Positions 46,597 to 55,352 of a stretch of 64,000 nucleotides of DNA are shown here, piece after piece. The stretch spans positions 282,001 through 346,000 of the forward strand of contig NZ_CP038440.1 of NCBI RefSeq assembly GCF_004683885.1, given 5' to 3'. This DNA comes from Brevundimonas sp. MF30-B (GTDB lineage Bacteria; Pseudomonadota; Alphaproteobacteria; Caulobacterales; Caulobacteraceae). The translations under genes were made by a program, and so were the position numbers. The first letter of the stretch is position 1. The number at the start of each line of letters is the position of its first letter. Under the pieces are notes generated by a model. It was not told the origin of the DNA. It worked only from the letters and a program-made list of their open reading frames with translations, and made no database searches.

Positions 46597-46604
46597 GGCC
46601 GCCC
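46583..46604. terminator. Hairpin at ispG stop
   Basis: GGGCGGCC paired with GGCCGCCC around GGCTAG, overlapping the ispG TAG. It sits between convergent ispG and the lipoprotein gene on the other strand and can serve both. No T-run. Confidence 0.4.
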
Positions 46605-46612
46605 GGCTGAAA

Positions 46613-46903
46613 TCACCGTGCGGGCGGCGTCGTGGACGATCCCATGCCGTCCGGCGCGGGATCGGGCGGCAGGGTCGGCGGGGTCTGGCCGGGCGCCATG
46701 GGGTCGGTGGTGGGAACCGTGCCAGCCGGCGGCATCGTGCTGTCGCTCGGGGCCGGGGCCATGTCGGCCGGCGGCATCGGCGCCGTGGTCGTCGCGTCCA
46801 TGCCGGTCGTGGTTTCGGCGGGCATGGTTTCATCGCGGTTGTCGCCGCAGGCGGCCAGGGCCAGGGCCGCGGCGCCGGCCAGCAGAAGTGCGGTCGTCTT
46901 CAT
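46613..46903 (-). CDS. Pro/Thr-rich lipoprotein
   Basis: A 96-residue lipoprotein with a clear lipobox (L-A-A-C at residues 16-19) and a mature part made almost wholly of low-complexity M/P/T/A/D residues. Probably an unstructured surface-anchored tail. No family recognised. Convergent with ispG. Confidence 0.6.
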   Translation of the reverse strand: MKTTALLLAGAAALALAACGDNRDETMPAETTTGMDATTTAPMPPADMAPAPSDSTMPPAGTVPTTDPMAPGQTPPTLPPDPAPDGMGSSTTPPAR

Positions 46904-47008
46904 GGAAAGTCCTCCAGGCTCGATCGCTTAGGGCCAAGGCGGCTCGCGCGATCGTTACCGGAAGACAACCTGCGTGATCCGCACCTGTTCCCTAGCGATG
47001 ATCGCCGA

Positions 47009-47878
47009 TCAGGCGTCGGTGGGGGCGGCTGACAGCGCCTCTTCCATTTCGGAGAAGGACGGCTGGGCGTCCGACGGAATGTCGCCGCGACCGATCTCGA
47101 CCGAGATCTGGGCGGCATTGCCGTGCAGGTGGGCGACCAGCACCGACTGGATGATCTTGTAATACGCGCCGTCGCCCTCGATCACTTCCTTCAGGCGCGT
47201 CGCCATCGGACCAACCAGGCCATAGGCCAGGAAGACGCCCAGGAAGGTGCCGACCAGGGCGCCGCCGATCATGCCGCCCAGGACTTCCGGCGGTTCGGTG
47301 ATGGCGGCCATGGTCTTGATGACCCCCAGCACGGCCGCGACGATGCCCAGCGCCGGCAGGGCGTCGGCGGTGTTCTGCAGGGCGTGCGCGGGCGCCAGGG
47401 CCTCGTGATGGTGCTTCTCCAGCTGCTTCTCCATGGCGTCCTCGATCTGATGCGGATCCTCGAGGTTCATGGTCATCATGCGCAGGGTGTCGCAGATGAA
47501 GTCCGTGGCGAAGTGGTCCTTCAGCACCTTGGGGTATTTCTGAAATATGGTGCTCTCGGCAGGCTTTTCGATGTGGCTTTCCAGGGCGATGACGCCCTTT
47601 GACTTCATCGTCTTGGTCAGCTGGAACAGCAGGCTCAGCAGGTCCTTGTAGTCCTGCTTTTTCCACTTGGGCCCGCCGAAGATGCGGCCGAAACCCCCTG
47701 CCACGCCTTTCAGCGTCGTCATCGAGTTCGCCATGACGAGCGCCGCGACCGCCGCGCCGCCGATCATCATCATCTCATATGGCAGGGAATGGAGAATGAC
47801 CCCCATCTTGCCGCCGGCGATGGTGTAGCCGCCAAAGACCATGCCGAAGAGCAGCACGATGCCGATGATCTGGAACAT
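47009..47878 (-). CDS. motA: Flagellar motor stator protein MotA
   Basis: A 289-residue inner-membrane stator subunit. Four hydrophobic helices lie near residues 5-20, 32-50, 160-180 and 200-220, with a large cytoplasmic loop. The conserved proline region (P-A-L-G-I-V-A-A-V-L-G-V) and charged loop residues fit MotA rather than ExbB. motB is not adjacent; in Caulobacter the two genes are also apart. The organism is therefore likely motile, at least as a swarmer. Confidence 0.93.
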   Translation of the reverse strand: MFQIIGIVLLFGMVFGGYTIAGGKMGVILHSLPYEMMMIGGAAVAALVMANSMTTLKGVAGGFGRIFGGPKWKKQDYKDLLSLLFQLTKTMKSKGVIALESHIEKPAESTIFQKYPKVLKDHFATDFICDTLRMMTMNLEDPHQIEDAMEKQLEKHHHEALAPAHALQNTADALPALGIVAAVLGVIKTMAAITEPPEVLGGMIGGALVGTFLGVFLAYGLVGPMATRLKEVIEGDGAYYKIIQSVLVAHLHGNAAQISVEIGRGDIPSDAQPSFSEMEEALSAAPTDA

Positions 47879-47958
47879 GGGTGCGCGAAGGTCCGGCCGG
47901 GATAAGGACCTTCACCATGGCGGTTAATGCTTAAGGGGCCGTTGTCGTCGAACGCCGA

Positions 47959-49758
47959 TCAAAGGCGCACCTCTCCCGAAACGATAGCCTCTCGCGCCTT
48001 CGGGCTGAGCTTCTGATACCCGGTCTTTCCGCCGCGCACGTAGAGGTTGGCGCCCGTCTTCTCCAGATCAAACCCGTCCCGAACGAGATCGATCTTGCGG
48101 TACTTGAACGTCCCGGTCGTCTCGGCCGCCTGGATAAGACGAACGAACACGGGACGAGCGTAGGGCGGCAACTGCTCATCGACGTGCGCGGCGAAGGCGG
48201 CGGGGCTGAAGCGGCCCTCAACGACCAGTGCGACCATGCCCGCCTTCCCGTCGTGCCCGGGGGTCGGGACGCCGTAAGCGATCACCTCCTGGACGCCGGG
48301 GGCCTCGGCCAGCCGCTGCTCGACCTCCGAGGTGGAGACGTTCTCCCCCTTCCAGCGGAAGGTGTCGCCGATTCGGTCGACGAAATAGAAGTAGCCGTCG
48401 GAATCCTGGCGCATCAGATCGCCGGTTCGGAACCAGCGGTCGCCGCGCTTGAACACATCCGTCAGAATTTTCTTCTGAGTGGCGGCCTTGTCGGCATAGC
48501 CCGAGAAGTCGTGGCGCACATCGTCGCCGATGGCGCCGATCGCCTCGCCGATCTCGCCCACAGACGCCTGGCGGCATAGTCCATTGGCCAGACGAACGGG
48601 TTCCTCGGTCTCGACGTCGAACGCCACCAGCTTGATATTAAGCTGCCTTTTCAGGAAGCCAGGCACTCGGCCGACCGCCCCCGGGCGGCCGTCGAAGTTG
48701 AACAGCGAGACGTTGCCTTCCGTCGAGCCGTAGAACTCGAGAATCTCGGGGATGGCGAAGCGGGCCTGGAACTCGGGCCAGACATCGGGCCGCAGACCGT
48801 TGCCGAAGGCCAGCCGCAGCTTGTGTCCACGCTCCTCGGGCTGTTCGGGCGAGTTGACCAGGTAGCGGCAAAGCTCGCCGATGTAGACGAACATGGTCGC
48901 GCCTACGCTATGGACGTCTGGCCAGAACCCGCCGGCCGAGAAGCGCCTGCGCAGCACCAGCTTGCCGCCGTTCAGGAGAACCGAGCCGACGCCGACCATG
49001 CCCCCGGTCGAGTGGTAGAGCGGCAGGACATTGATGAGCACATCCTTTTCGGTGGAGGCCGTAGCCCCGGCGAACGCGCGCATGTACGTCCGGGCGCGTG
49101 AGTGAGGAATCCGGGCGGCCTTGGGCAGGCCGGTGGTTCCCGAGGTGTAGATAAACAGCGCCGTATCGCGATTGGTCAGGCCCTGGCGAAGGTCGCGGTT
49201 GGGCCGCACGCTGGAGGCCGATCGCACCGCCGCGTCCAGGGAGCGGCGCTCGCTGGCCTCATGCTCCGACCGAAGACCCAGAGCCCAGACCATCAGGGTG
49301 CGGTCCACGAGCGGCCGCGCCTCCTCGACGCAGGTCCAGCAATCCTGATCCGTCACCACATTGAATGCGCCCGAAATGGTCAGGCAGTGGGCCAGGGCGT
49401 GGCCGGTGAGGTTGGTGTTTATGAGCGCCGTGGCCACCCCGACCTTGGAGAAGCCCAGCCAGGCGGCCAGATAGTCGGCCCGATTGGTCATCATCAGGGC
49501 CACGACGTCGCTGCGCCGGAGGTTGCGGCTCTTGGCCCAGTGGCCGTAGCGGTTGGCCAGAGCGTCCAGCTCTCGATAGGTCAGACTGCGGTGCTCGTCC
49601 TGGACCGCGACGTTGTCGCCGAACTTGTCGACCGCCTCCTCAAAGTCGTCGCAGATCAGGACGTCGCTATCCAGTTGGATCGGCTTGATGCGCTTCAGCA
49701 GTCGACGCAGGCCGCCGACGAACTTCAGGTCACGTCGGATATTGGCCGCCAGCCCCAT
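47959..49758 (-). CDS. Long-chain acyl-CoA synthetase (FATP/FadD6-like)
   Basis: A 599-residue adenylate-forming enzyme. The AMP-binding loop Y-T-S-G-T-T-G-L-P-K-A-A, the core F-Y-G-S-T-E-G-N and the hinge F-Y-F-V-D-R-I-G-D-T-F-R-W-K-G-E-N-V-S-T are all present. The F-Y-G-S-T-E-G-N form and the last segment Y-K-L-S-like put it with the FATP/very-long-chain type, such as mycobacterial FadD6. It activates fatty acids for transport or lipid turnover. Confidence 0.9.
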   Translation of the reverse strand: MGLAANIRRDLKFVGGLRRLLKRIKPIQLDSDVLICDDFEEAVDKFGDNVAVQDEHRSLTYRELDALANRYGHWAKSRNLRRSDVVALMMTNRADYLAAWLGFSKVGVATALINTNLTGHALAHCLTISGAFNVVTDQDCWTCVEEARPLVDRTLMVWALGLRSEHEASERRSLDAAVRSASSVRPNRDLRQGLTNRDTALFIYTSGTTGLPKAARIPHSRARTYMRAFAGATASTEKDVLINVLPLYHSTGGMVGVGSVLLNGGKLVLRRRFSAGGFWPDVHSVGATMFVYIGELCRYLVNSPEQPEERGHKLRLAFGNGLRPDVWPEFQARFAIPEILEFYGSTEGNVSLFNFDGRPGAVGRVPGFLKRQLNIKLVAFDVETEEPVRLANGLCRQASVGEIGEAIGAIGDDVRHDFSGYADKAATQKKILTDVFKRGDRWFRTGDLMRQDSDGYFYFVDRIGDTFRWKGENVSTSEVEQRLAEAPGVQEVIAYGVPTPGHDGKAGMVALVVEGRFSPAAFAAHVDEQLPPYARPVFVRLIQAAETTGTFKYRKIDLVRDGFDLEKTGANLYVRGGKTGYQKLSPKAREAIVSGEVRL

Positions 49759-49996
49759 GTCGCACTCCCAGTCCTGCCGTCCCTTGGGTGTGGGGCATGG
49801 CGCGGGGGCCGGTCAACCGCACATGGACTATTGGCGAGCGGGAAAAAGCCATTTGCGATCACGCGTTGCGCAACTGCGGCGGTTAACGCAGCGTCAATGA
49901 TGCGGCGGGTTGTCGCGGCTGTCAGCTAAGGTGTAGCTTCGTGGAACAGCGGTCATCGGCATAGGGCTGTCAGGCCGCCTGCGGGACATCGCCTCC

Positions 49997-50458
49997 ATGA
50001 AACTGATCATCGCCGCCGCCGCCGCGCTGATGGGCCTGGCCGCATCGGCCCACGCACAGGACTACAATGGTTCGCCGAACTTCGGCGAAGTCCATCTCCA
50101 AGCAGGATTCACGCCCGACCCGCACCTGACCAGCCTGCGCGCAGGCGGGAGCATCGACGCGTCGACCCGGTTCAATGAGTGCCAAGGCTACATCACAAAC
50201 GCGCCCGACGTGCGCCTGCACTGGACCGGATCGAGCTCGTTGTCGCTGAAGATCTCAGCTCAAGCTTCGGCGGATGTGACCCTGGTGGTGAATGGACCCG
50301 ACGGCCAGTGGTACTGCGACGACGATTCCGGCGAGGGGACCAACCCGTCGTTGACGCTCAAGCCCCAGGCCGGGCGGTACGAAATCTGGGTGGGGACCTA
50401 CTCCAGCGGGGAAACACAGCGGGCGATCCTCTCGATTTCGGAGCTGGAAAGCTTCTGA
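49997..50458 (+). CDS. Secreted beta-rich hypothetical protein
   Basis: A 153-residue protein with a signal peptide (M-K-L-I-I-A-A-A-A-A-L-M-G-L-A-A-S-A-H-A) and a predicted beta-sandwich mature part. The late W-Y-C-D-D-D-S and G-R-Y-E-I-W-V-G-T-Y resemble the pre-peptidase C-terminal (PPC) style of secretion domain. No enzyme motif. Periplasmic or secreted; function unknown. It diverges from the acyl-CoA synthetase across a 238-base gap with no further gene. Confidence 0.65.
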   Translation: MKLIIAAAAALMGLAASAHAQDYNGSPNFGEVHLQAGFTPDPHLTSLRAGGSIDASTRFNECQGYITNAPDVRLHWTGSSSLSLKISAQASADVTLVVNGPDGQWYCDDDSGEGTNPSLTLKPQAGRYEIWVGTYSSGETQRAILSISELESF

Positions 50459-50585
50459 TCCAAAAGCGGCGCCGTTGTCGCCGCAACTGTGGCGACAACG
50501 GTTTTTCTTGAAGGTTTCGAGCCTATTCGCGGAACGGCGCTTGGCCGATCGGGTTTCCCTGACCATCGTTATGGAGGACCCGACT

Positions 50586-51110
50586 ATGTCAATGACCTAT
50601 TCGACCGACCGTGAGCCCGGCATCTTCGAAGAGACCCTGCCGCCCCGCGAGGCGGAGACGCGTCGCGCGCCCGCCCGTCGCAAGGCGCGCGCCGGCAAGC
50701 CGATCAAGACTTGGATGATCCTGGCCCCCCTAGGCGCAATCGTGCTGGTGGGATCCGGCGCCCTCATGCTGCAGGGGGGCGACAACACGACCGCCGCTCT
50801 GACGGCCGAGCCGGCGGCGACAGCGCCCACGCCGGCAACGTCGCTTGCAGCGCCCGTAGCGCCAACGGCGACCGAAACAACCCCGGCTCCGATCCCGGCT
50901 GCGCCGGTCGAGACCTCGCCCGCTCCCGTTCAGCGCGCCGCATCTCAGACCCGGGCGGCAGCCCCGGCAGCGGCGGCCGCCGAGACGCCGGTCGAACCCG
51001 TCGGCCCGCGTCCCTACGCCGCAGAGGCCCCTCCCACGGCCGCTTTGAACGCCCCGCCGGCTTCGGCGGCGCCCCCGCCGCCCGCCATCACTACTCAGCC
51101 GCTGATCTGA
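50586..51110 (+). CDS. Membrane-anchored Pro/Ala-rich protein
   Basis: A 174-residue protein: a basic cytoplasmic tail of about 45 residues (R-R-A-P-A-R-R-K-A-R-A-G-K), one membrane span near residues 47-65, then a Pro/Ala/Thr-rich periplasmic stretch. Start ATG 50586 has GGAGG 8 bases upstream; ATG 50571 is an alternative. The layout is like TonB or cell-division linkers, but no domain is visible. Ends in a strong terminator, one gene before a TonB receptor. Confidence 0.55.
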   Translation: MSMTYSTDREPGIFEETLPPREAETRRAPARRKARAGKPIKTWMILAPLGAIVLVGSGALMLQGGDNTTAALTAEPAATAPTPATSLAAPVAPTATETTPAPIPAAPVETSPAPVQRAASQTRAAAPAAAAAETPVEPVGPRPYAAEAPPTAALNAPPASAAPPPPAITTQPLI

Positions 51111-51116
51111 GGCGGC

Positions 51117-51146
51117 GGCAAGGCCCCGGTTCGCCGGGGCCTTGCC
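51117..51146 (+). terminator. Strong terminator after the Pro/Ala-rich gene
   Basis: A 13-bp perfect stem (GGCAAGGCCCCGG with its complement) capped by a TTCG tetraloop and followed by AATTTGT. It insulates the following TonB receptor gene. Confidence 0.8.
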
Positions 51147-51188
51147 AATTTGTAATCCGACAGGCCCCCGTACAAGCGGTTGCGCGTG

Positions 51189-51201
51189 GTTACGGTATAA
51201 C
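51189..51201. promoter_or_regulatory. Zur-like dyad before the His-rich TonB receptor
   Basis: GTTA-CGG-TA-TAAC at 51189-51201: outer GTTA/TAAC arms in a dyad about 40 bases before the receptor ATG. The half-site GTATAAC recalls zinc-uptake regulator sites of alphaproteobacteria. The inner bases are imperfect, so this is a tentative match. Confidence 0.35.
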
Positions 51202-51241
51202 ATATGCACCCTGGCAAATCTTGATGACCTTCGAGTGAGCC

Positions 51242-53299
51242 ATGCGCCTGCGAACCTGCCTTCTCGCCTCCGCCTCCGTTCTGCTGATCACCGCGCCGGC
51301 GGCCGCTGGAGCGCGCGATGACCTGCCTCAGGCCGGTCCGACGACCGCCCTGCTGCCGGACGTGGTTGTCACCGCCGACCCCCTGGGTCGCGATCGTAAC
51401 GACGTCGTGTCGAACGTCGCGGTCCTGTCGGGTGATGAACTGGTGCATCGCCGCCAGGGCACCCTGGGCGAGACCTTGAACGGACTGCCGGGCGTGAACG
51501 CCGATCCGTACGGCGGCGGCGCCGGTCGGCCCGTGGTGCGCGGCCAGACGGCGCCGCGCGTAAAGGTGCTTTCGGACGGCGTCGGACTGCTAGATGCGTC
51601 CGAGGTTTCTCCTGATCACGCTGTGACCGGCGAACCTCTTCTGCTTCAGGGGGTCGAGATTCTGCGCGGTCCTTCGGCCCTGCTGTACGGCGGCGGCGCT
51701 ATCGGGGGCGCGGTCAATCTGATCGACAACAAGGTGCCGACCGCCATTCCCGCCAACGGCGGCGAGGGGGTGATCGAGGCGCGCCTCGGCACGGCGGACG
51801 ACGAAGAGGCGGGCGTGATCGGCCTGACCGCAGGCGGGGGAAACTTCGCTCTCAGAGTCGAGGCCGTCGGCCGCAAGACGACCGACTACAAGGTGCCGGA
51901 TTTCGACGAGGCCCGTCTGGACGGAACGTTCAACGAAACTTCCACCGGCACCATCGGCCTCTCGTGGGTCGGAACTCGCGGCTACCTCGGCGCCGCCTAC
52001 ACGGAGCAGCGCAGCCAGTACGGCTTGCCCGGCCACGAGCATGAGTATGAGGATTGCCACCCTCACGGCTCCAGCCTGCATTGCGGCGGCCACGATCACG
52101 ACGAGGACGACCACGATCATGACCACGACCATGATCACGATGACCACGCCGTTCCCTTCGTCGATCTGCTGAGCAAGCGCGTTGACATCCGCGGGGAGAT
52201 TCGAGACCCGTTCGCCGGCGTCGAGCGCATCCGAGTGCGCGGCGGCTTCACCGACTACCAACATCAGGAGATAGAGGACGGCGAAGTCGGCACGACCTTC
52301 ACCAACAAGGGCCATGACGCCCGCTTCGAGGTGCAGCACGCGCCGATCGCGGGCTTCCGCGGCGTCGTCGGCTTCCAGACCTCGCGCAGCGACTTCGCCG
52401 CCGTCGGCGACGAGGCCTTCCTGCCGCCCAGCCGCACCGACAGCCAGGCCGTCTTCCTGCTGGAAGAGAAGGTCATCGGCGACTGGCGTCTTGAAGGCGC
52501 GGTGCGTCAGGAATGGCAGCAGGCCTCAGCCGACGGCCAGCCCGACGCCGATCATTCGCCCTTCTCGATTTCGGGCGCGGCAAGCTGGCGCTTCTCGCCC
52601 GGATGGACGGCGACCCTGGCCCTGGCCCGCTCGCAGCGCGCGCCCAGCGCCCAGGAGCTGTATGCAGACGGCGTGCACCTGGCGACCAACACCTTCGAGA
52701 TCGGCGATGCGGACCTGGACGTCGAAACCAGCTACTCGGCCGAGCTGACCCTGAAGCGCACCCAAGGCGCCCTGACCCTGACCGGCAGCGCCTATCGCTA
52801 CAACTATGACGGCTACATCTTCGCGCGCACCCTGGACCAGTTCGAGGAGTTCCGCCTGATCCAGTACAGCCAGGCCGACGCCAGCTTCACCGGTGTGGAA
52901 GGCGAGGCGCGCTGGGCGTTCCAGCCAGGTCTGTCGGCAGCGGTGTTCGGCGATTATGTGCGCGCCGAGTTCGACGAAGGCGGCGACCTGCCGCGCATCC
53001 CGGCCGCGCGCCTGGGCGTGCGGGGCGACTTCACCACCGGCGCCTGGTCGGGCGGAGCCGAGTATGTCCGCGTGTTCGAGCAGAACGACATCGCCCCGTT
53101 CGAAACCGTTACGCCCGGCTACAACATGATCAACGCCACCCTGGCCTATGATCTGAACCTCGGCCCGGCACAGACCCAGGTCTATGTGCGCGGCACCAAT
53201 CTGCTGGATGAAAAGGCGTTCAACCACGCCTCCTACCTTGCTGACGTTCAACCGCTGCGGGGCCGCAACTTCGTCGTGGGGGTGCGCGCGCGCTTCTGA
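51242..53299 (+). CDS. TonB-dependent receptor with a His-rich loop, likely zinc receptor
   Basis: A 685-residue outer-membrane receptor. A signal peptide of about 22 residues is followed by a TonB box-like L-P-D-V-V-V-T-A-D, a plug domain, then a barrel ending in R-A-R-F with terminal F. Residues about 263-302 form an extracellular-type loop of alternating H, D, E and two cysteines (14 histidines in 40 residues), the hallmark of ZnuD-like zinc receptors. Zinc or nickel is the likely cargo; a possible Zur site precedes it. No periplasmic binding protein or ABC genes are adjacent. Confidence 0.88.
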   Translation: MRLRTCLLASASVLLITAPAAAGARDDLPQAGPTTALLPDVVVTADPLGRDRNDVVSNVAVLSGDELVHRRQGTLGETLNGLPGVNADPYGGGAGRPVVRGQTAPRVKVLSDGVGLLDASEVSPDHAVTGEPLLLQGVEILRGPSALLYGGGAIGGAVNLIDNKVPTAIPANGGEGVIEARLGTADDEEAGVIGLTAGGGNFALRVEAVGRKTTDYKVPDFDEARLDGTFNETSTGTIGLSWVGTRGYLGAAYTEQRSQYGLPGHEHEYEDCHPHGSSLHCGGHDHDEDDHDHDHDHDHDDHAVPFVDLLSKRVDIRGEIRDPFAGVERIRVRGGFTDYQHQEIEDGEVGTTFTNKGHDARFEVQHAPIAGFRGVVGFQTSRSDFAAVGDEAFLPPSRTDSQAVFLLEEKVIGDWRLEGAVRQEWQQASADGQPDADHSPFSISGAASWRFSPGWTATLALARSQRAPSAQELYADGVHLATNTFEIGDADLDVETSYSAELTLKRTQGALTLTGSAYRYNYDGYIFARTLDQFEEFRLIQYSQADASFTGVEGEARWAFQPGLSAAVFGDYVRAEFDEGGDLPRIPAARLGVRGDFTTGAWSGGAEYVRVFEQNDIAPFETVTPGYNMINATLAYDLNLGPAQTQVYVRGTNLLDEKAFNHASYLADVQPLRGRNFVVGVRARF

Positions 53300-53333
53300 T
53301 GCGGAAACTGTCGCATACAGGTTAAAAGGCCTG

Positions 53334-53362
53334 TTGACCGGCGAAAGGCGGGCCCCTATAGG
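53334..53362 (+). promoter_or_regulatory. Consensus promoter of tRNA-Leu
   Basis: TTGACC at 53334-53339 and TATAGG at 53357-53362, 17 bases apart, followed by a GC-rich discriminator (TCCGCGCC). It is 28 bases before the mature tRNA. Near-consensus spacing and a GC-rich start region suggest strong, growth-rate (stringent) controlled transcription. Confidence 0.75.
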
Positions 53363-53389
53363 TCCGCGCCTCCGAGGGGAAACCCCCGG

Positions 53390-53476
<87 letters not shown>

Positions 53477-53482
53477 TCATTC

Positions 53483-53518
53483 GAAACGGCGTCGCGCCTC
53501 ACGGTGCGGCGCCGTTTC
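53483..53518 (+). terminator. Terminator after tRNA-Leu
   Basis: A stem of about 16 bp (GAAACGGCG...CGCCGTTTC, with two wobble pairs) and a short loop, followed by TGC, directly after the CCA end. Clearly the tRNA transcript terminator. Confidence 0.75.
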
Positions 53519-53579
53519 TGCATCCGGCGAACGGCCCAGCCTCTCGCCTTGGGGCCGCAGGCCGATTACTTAGGACGCC

Positions 53580-54194
53580 ATGACCGTTCATCTGCACCAC
53601 GGCGACCTGCCTGACGACCTGGACCTGGGACCGGTCGTCGCCATCGATTCCGAGACGCTGGGCCTGCGCTTCCGCCGCGACCCGCTGTGCGTGGTTCAGC
53701 TGTCGTCCGGCGACGGCGACGCCCATGTGGTCCAGCTGAACCGCCCCGCCTACGACTGCCCCAATCTGAAGCGGCTGCTGACCGATCCCGACGTGCTGAA
53801 GATCTTCCACTTCGGCCGCTTCGACATCGGCATGTTCCAACTGCACCTGGGGGTGGAGACCCGCCCAGTCTATTGCACCAAGATCGCGTCCAAGCTGGCG
53901 CGCACCTATACCGACCGGCACGGGTTGAAGGACGTGGCGCGCGAGTGCGCTGGCGTAGACCTGTCCAAGGCCCAGCAGTCCTCCGACTGGGGTGCGGCGG
54001 TGCTCACGCCCGCCCAGCTGGAATACGCGGCCTCGGACGTGCTGCACCTGCACGCCATCCGGGCGCGCCTGGACGAGATGCTGGCCCGCGAGGGCCGCAC
54101 CGAGCTGGCCCGCGCCTGTTTCGACTTCCTGCCGACGCGCGCCGCGCTCGACCTCGCCGGGTGGGACGAGATCGACATCTTCGCCCACAGCTGA
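53580..54194 (+). CDS. Ribonuclease D-like 3'-5' exonuclease
   Basis: A 204-residue DEDDy exonuclease. Exo I is A-I-D-S-E-T-L-G, Exo II is F-H-F-G-R-F-D-I, and Exo III is Y-A-A-S-D-V-L-H. All four acids are intact. There is no HRDC domain, unlike E. coli RNase D, so this is the short alphaproteobacterial form. It trims structured RNA 3' ends or works on DNA. Opens a block that continues with lptC. Confidence 0.9.
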   Translation: MTVHLHHGDLPDDLDLGPVVAIDSETLGLRFRRDPLCVVQLSSGDGDAHVVQLNRPAYDCPNLKRLLTDPDVLKIFHFGRFDIGMFQLHLGVETRPVYCTKIASKLARTYTDRHGLKDVARECAGVDLSKAQQSSDWGAAVLTPAQLEYAASDVLHLHAIRARLDEMLAREGRTELARACFDFLPTRAALDLAGWDEIDIFAHS

Positions 54195-54198
54195 ACCC

Positions 54199-54858
54199 AT
54201 GGACGAACCGCTCGACCCTCGCGAGGAGAGACGCCGCGCCGACGAGGCGCGGGTCGCCCAGGCGGGCGAGCGGTGGCGCGCGCGCTCACGTCGGGTCAGG
54301 CTGTACCGCCGACTGCTGCCGATCCTGATCCTGGCGCTGGCCGGCGCCACCCTGACCTGGACGGTCTTCCGCACCGTCATGAGCGATGTGGAGCGGCGAG
54401 CCAGCCAGACGCAGGGGATCGAGCTGGAAAAGCCGATGTTCCACGGCCAGGACGATCAGGGCCGCTCCTTCACCGTCGGGGCTCAGGGCGCCGTACGGGA
54501 TCCGGCGACCGGACAATTCCGGCTGATCGGGCCCGCTCTGAAGCTGAACCTGGGCGGGGCCAAAGTCACCGAAATCACCGCCGACGGGGGGCAGTACGAC
54601 CCCGACGGACGAAACGTCGTCATCGGTCCGAACGTGCGTATCTCCGACGGCGGCTCGGGCTTCACCCTCACCACGCCCGAGGCCGTGGTCGACACCCGCA
54701 CGGGCGTCGTCACCGGATCCAAGGGCGTTCAGGCGTCGGGCCCCCTTGGAAGCCTGACCGCTTCGTCCTATGCGATCTATGACCAGGGCGAGCGCGTCGA
54801 GTTCAAGGGCTCTGGCGACACCAAGATTCGCGGCGTGTTCAACGTCGCCGGGAGCTGA
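54199..54858 (+). CDS. lptC: LPS export protein LptC
   Basis: A 219-residue bitopic inner-membrane protein: a charged cytoplasmic tail of ~33 residues, one transmembrane helix about 35-56, then a beta-jellyroll periplasmic domain. The domain includes M-F-H-G-Q-D-D-Q-G-R-S-F and G-G-A-K-V-T-E-I-T-A-D-G-G-Q-Y-D. LptC links LptB2FG to LptA for LPS export. First of lptC-lptA-lptB; only 2-3 bases separate these genes. Confidence 0.88.
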   Translation: MDEPLDPREERRRADEARVAQAGERWRARSRRVRLYRRLLPILILALAGATLTWTVFRTVMSDVERRASQTQGIELEKPMFHGQDDQGRSFTVGAQGAVRDPATGQFRLIGPALKLNLGGAKVTEITADGGQYDPDGRNVVIGPNVRISDGGSGFTLTTPEAVVDTRTGVVTGSKGVQASGPLGSLTASSYAIYDQGERVEFKGSGDTKIRGVFNVAGS

Positions 54859-54860
54859 CC

Positions 54861-55349
54861 ATGTCGAAACCCGTCCTCGCACTTATTCTAGCCGCGGTCG
54901 CCCTGGCCGGCGCAGCCACGGCCCAGACCCAGGCCCGCCAGACCGTGAGCAACCAGCCCATTTTCTTCGGCGCAGACGACGGCGGCGTGACGCCGGGCGG
55001 TTTCGCCCTGCGCGGACGGGCCGAGGTCATCCAGGGCGAGAACCGTCTGCGGGCGAACTCGATCGAGATCGCCCAGAACGGCGGAACGACCACGGGCGCC
55101 ACGGCTTCGGGCGACGTCTATTACGTCACCCCCAATGAAAGCATCCGCGGCGACCGCGCCGTCTATTCCGTTTCGGCCGCCACGGTGACCGTCACGGGCG
55201 ATGTGATCCTGACCCAGGGCCGAAACGTCCTCACCGGCGGTCGTCTGGTCTACAACATCGACACGGGCGAGGCGCAGATGGCTGGCGCGCCGCGCGGCGG
55301 AGGCGCGGGCAACCGCATCCAAGGCGTCTTCTATCCGACGCAGGACTGA
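54861..55349 (+). CDS. lptA: LPS transport periplasmic protein LptA
   Basis: A 162-residue periplasmic protein: signal peptide of 21 residues then the OstA-like jellyroll that forms the LPS bridge. Repeating G-x-x-x-V-x-V-x-G-D-V and R-L-R-A-N-S-I-E-I motifs are typical. Two bases after lptC. Confidence 0.88.
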   Translation: MSKPVLALILAAVALAGAATAQTQARQTVSNQPIFFGADDGGVTPGGFALRGRAEVIQGENRLRANSIEIAQNGGTTTGATASGDVYYVTPNESIRGDRAVYSVSAATVTVTGDVILTQGRNVLTGGRLVYNIDTGEAQMAGAPRGGGAGNRIQGVFYPTQD

Positions 55350-55352
55350 ACC

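Noticed and set aside
47900..47945. CtrA-like site before motA
   Set aside because: Two TTAA half-sites are present but only 3 bases apart, not the expected 7.
49870..49895. CtrA-like site TTAA-N7-TCAA
   Set aside because: One of the two half-sites does not match the TTAA consensus and there is no link to a cell-cycle gene.
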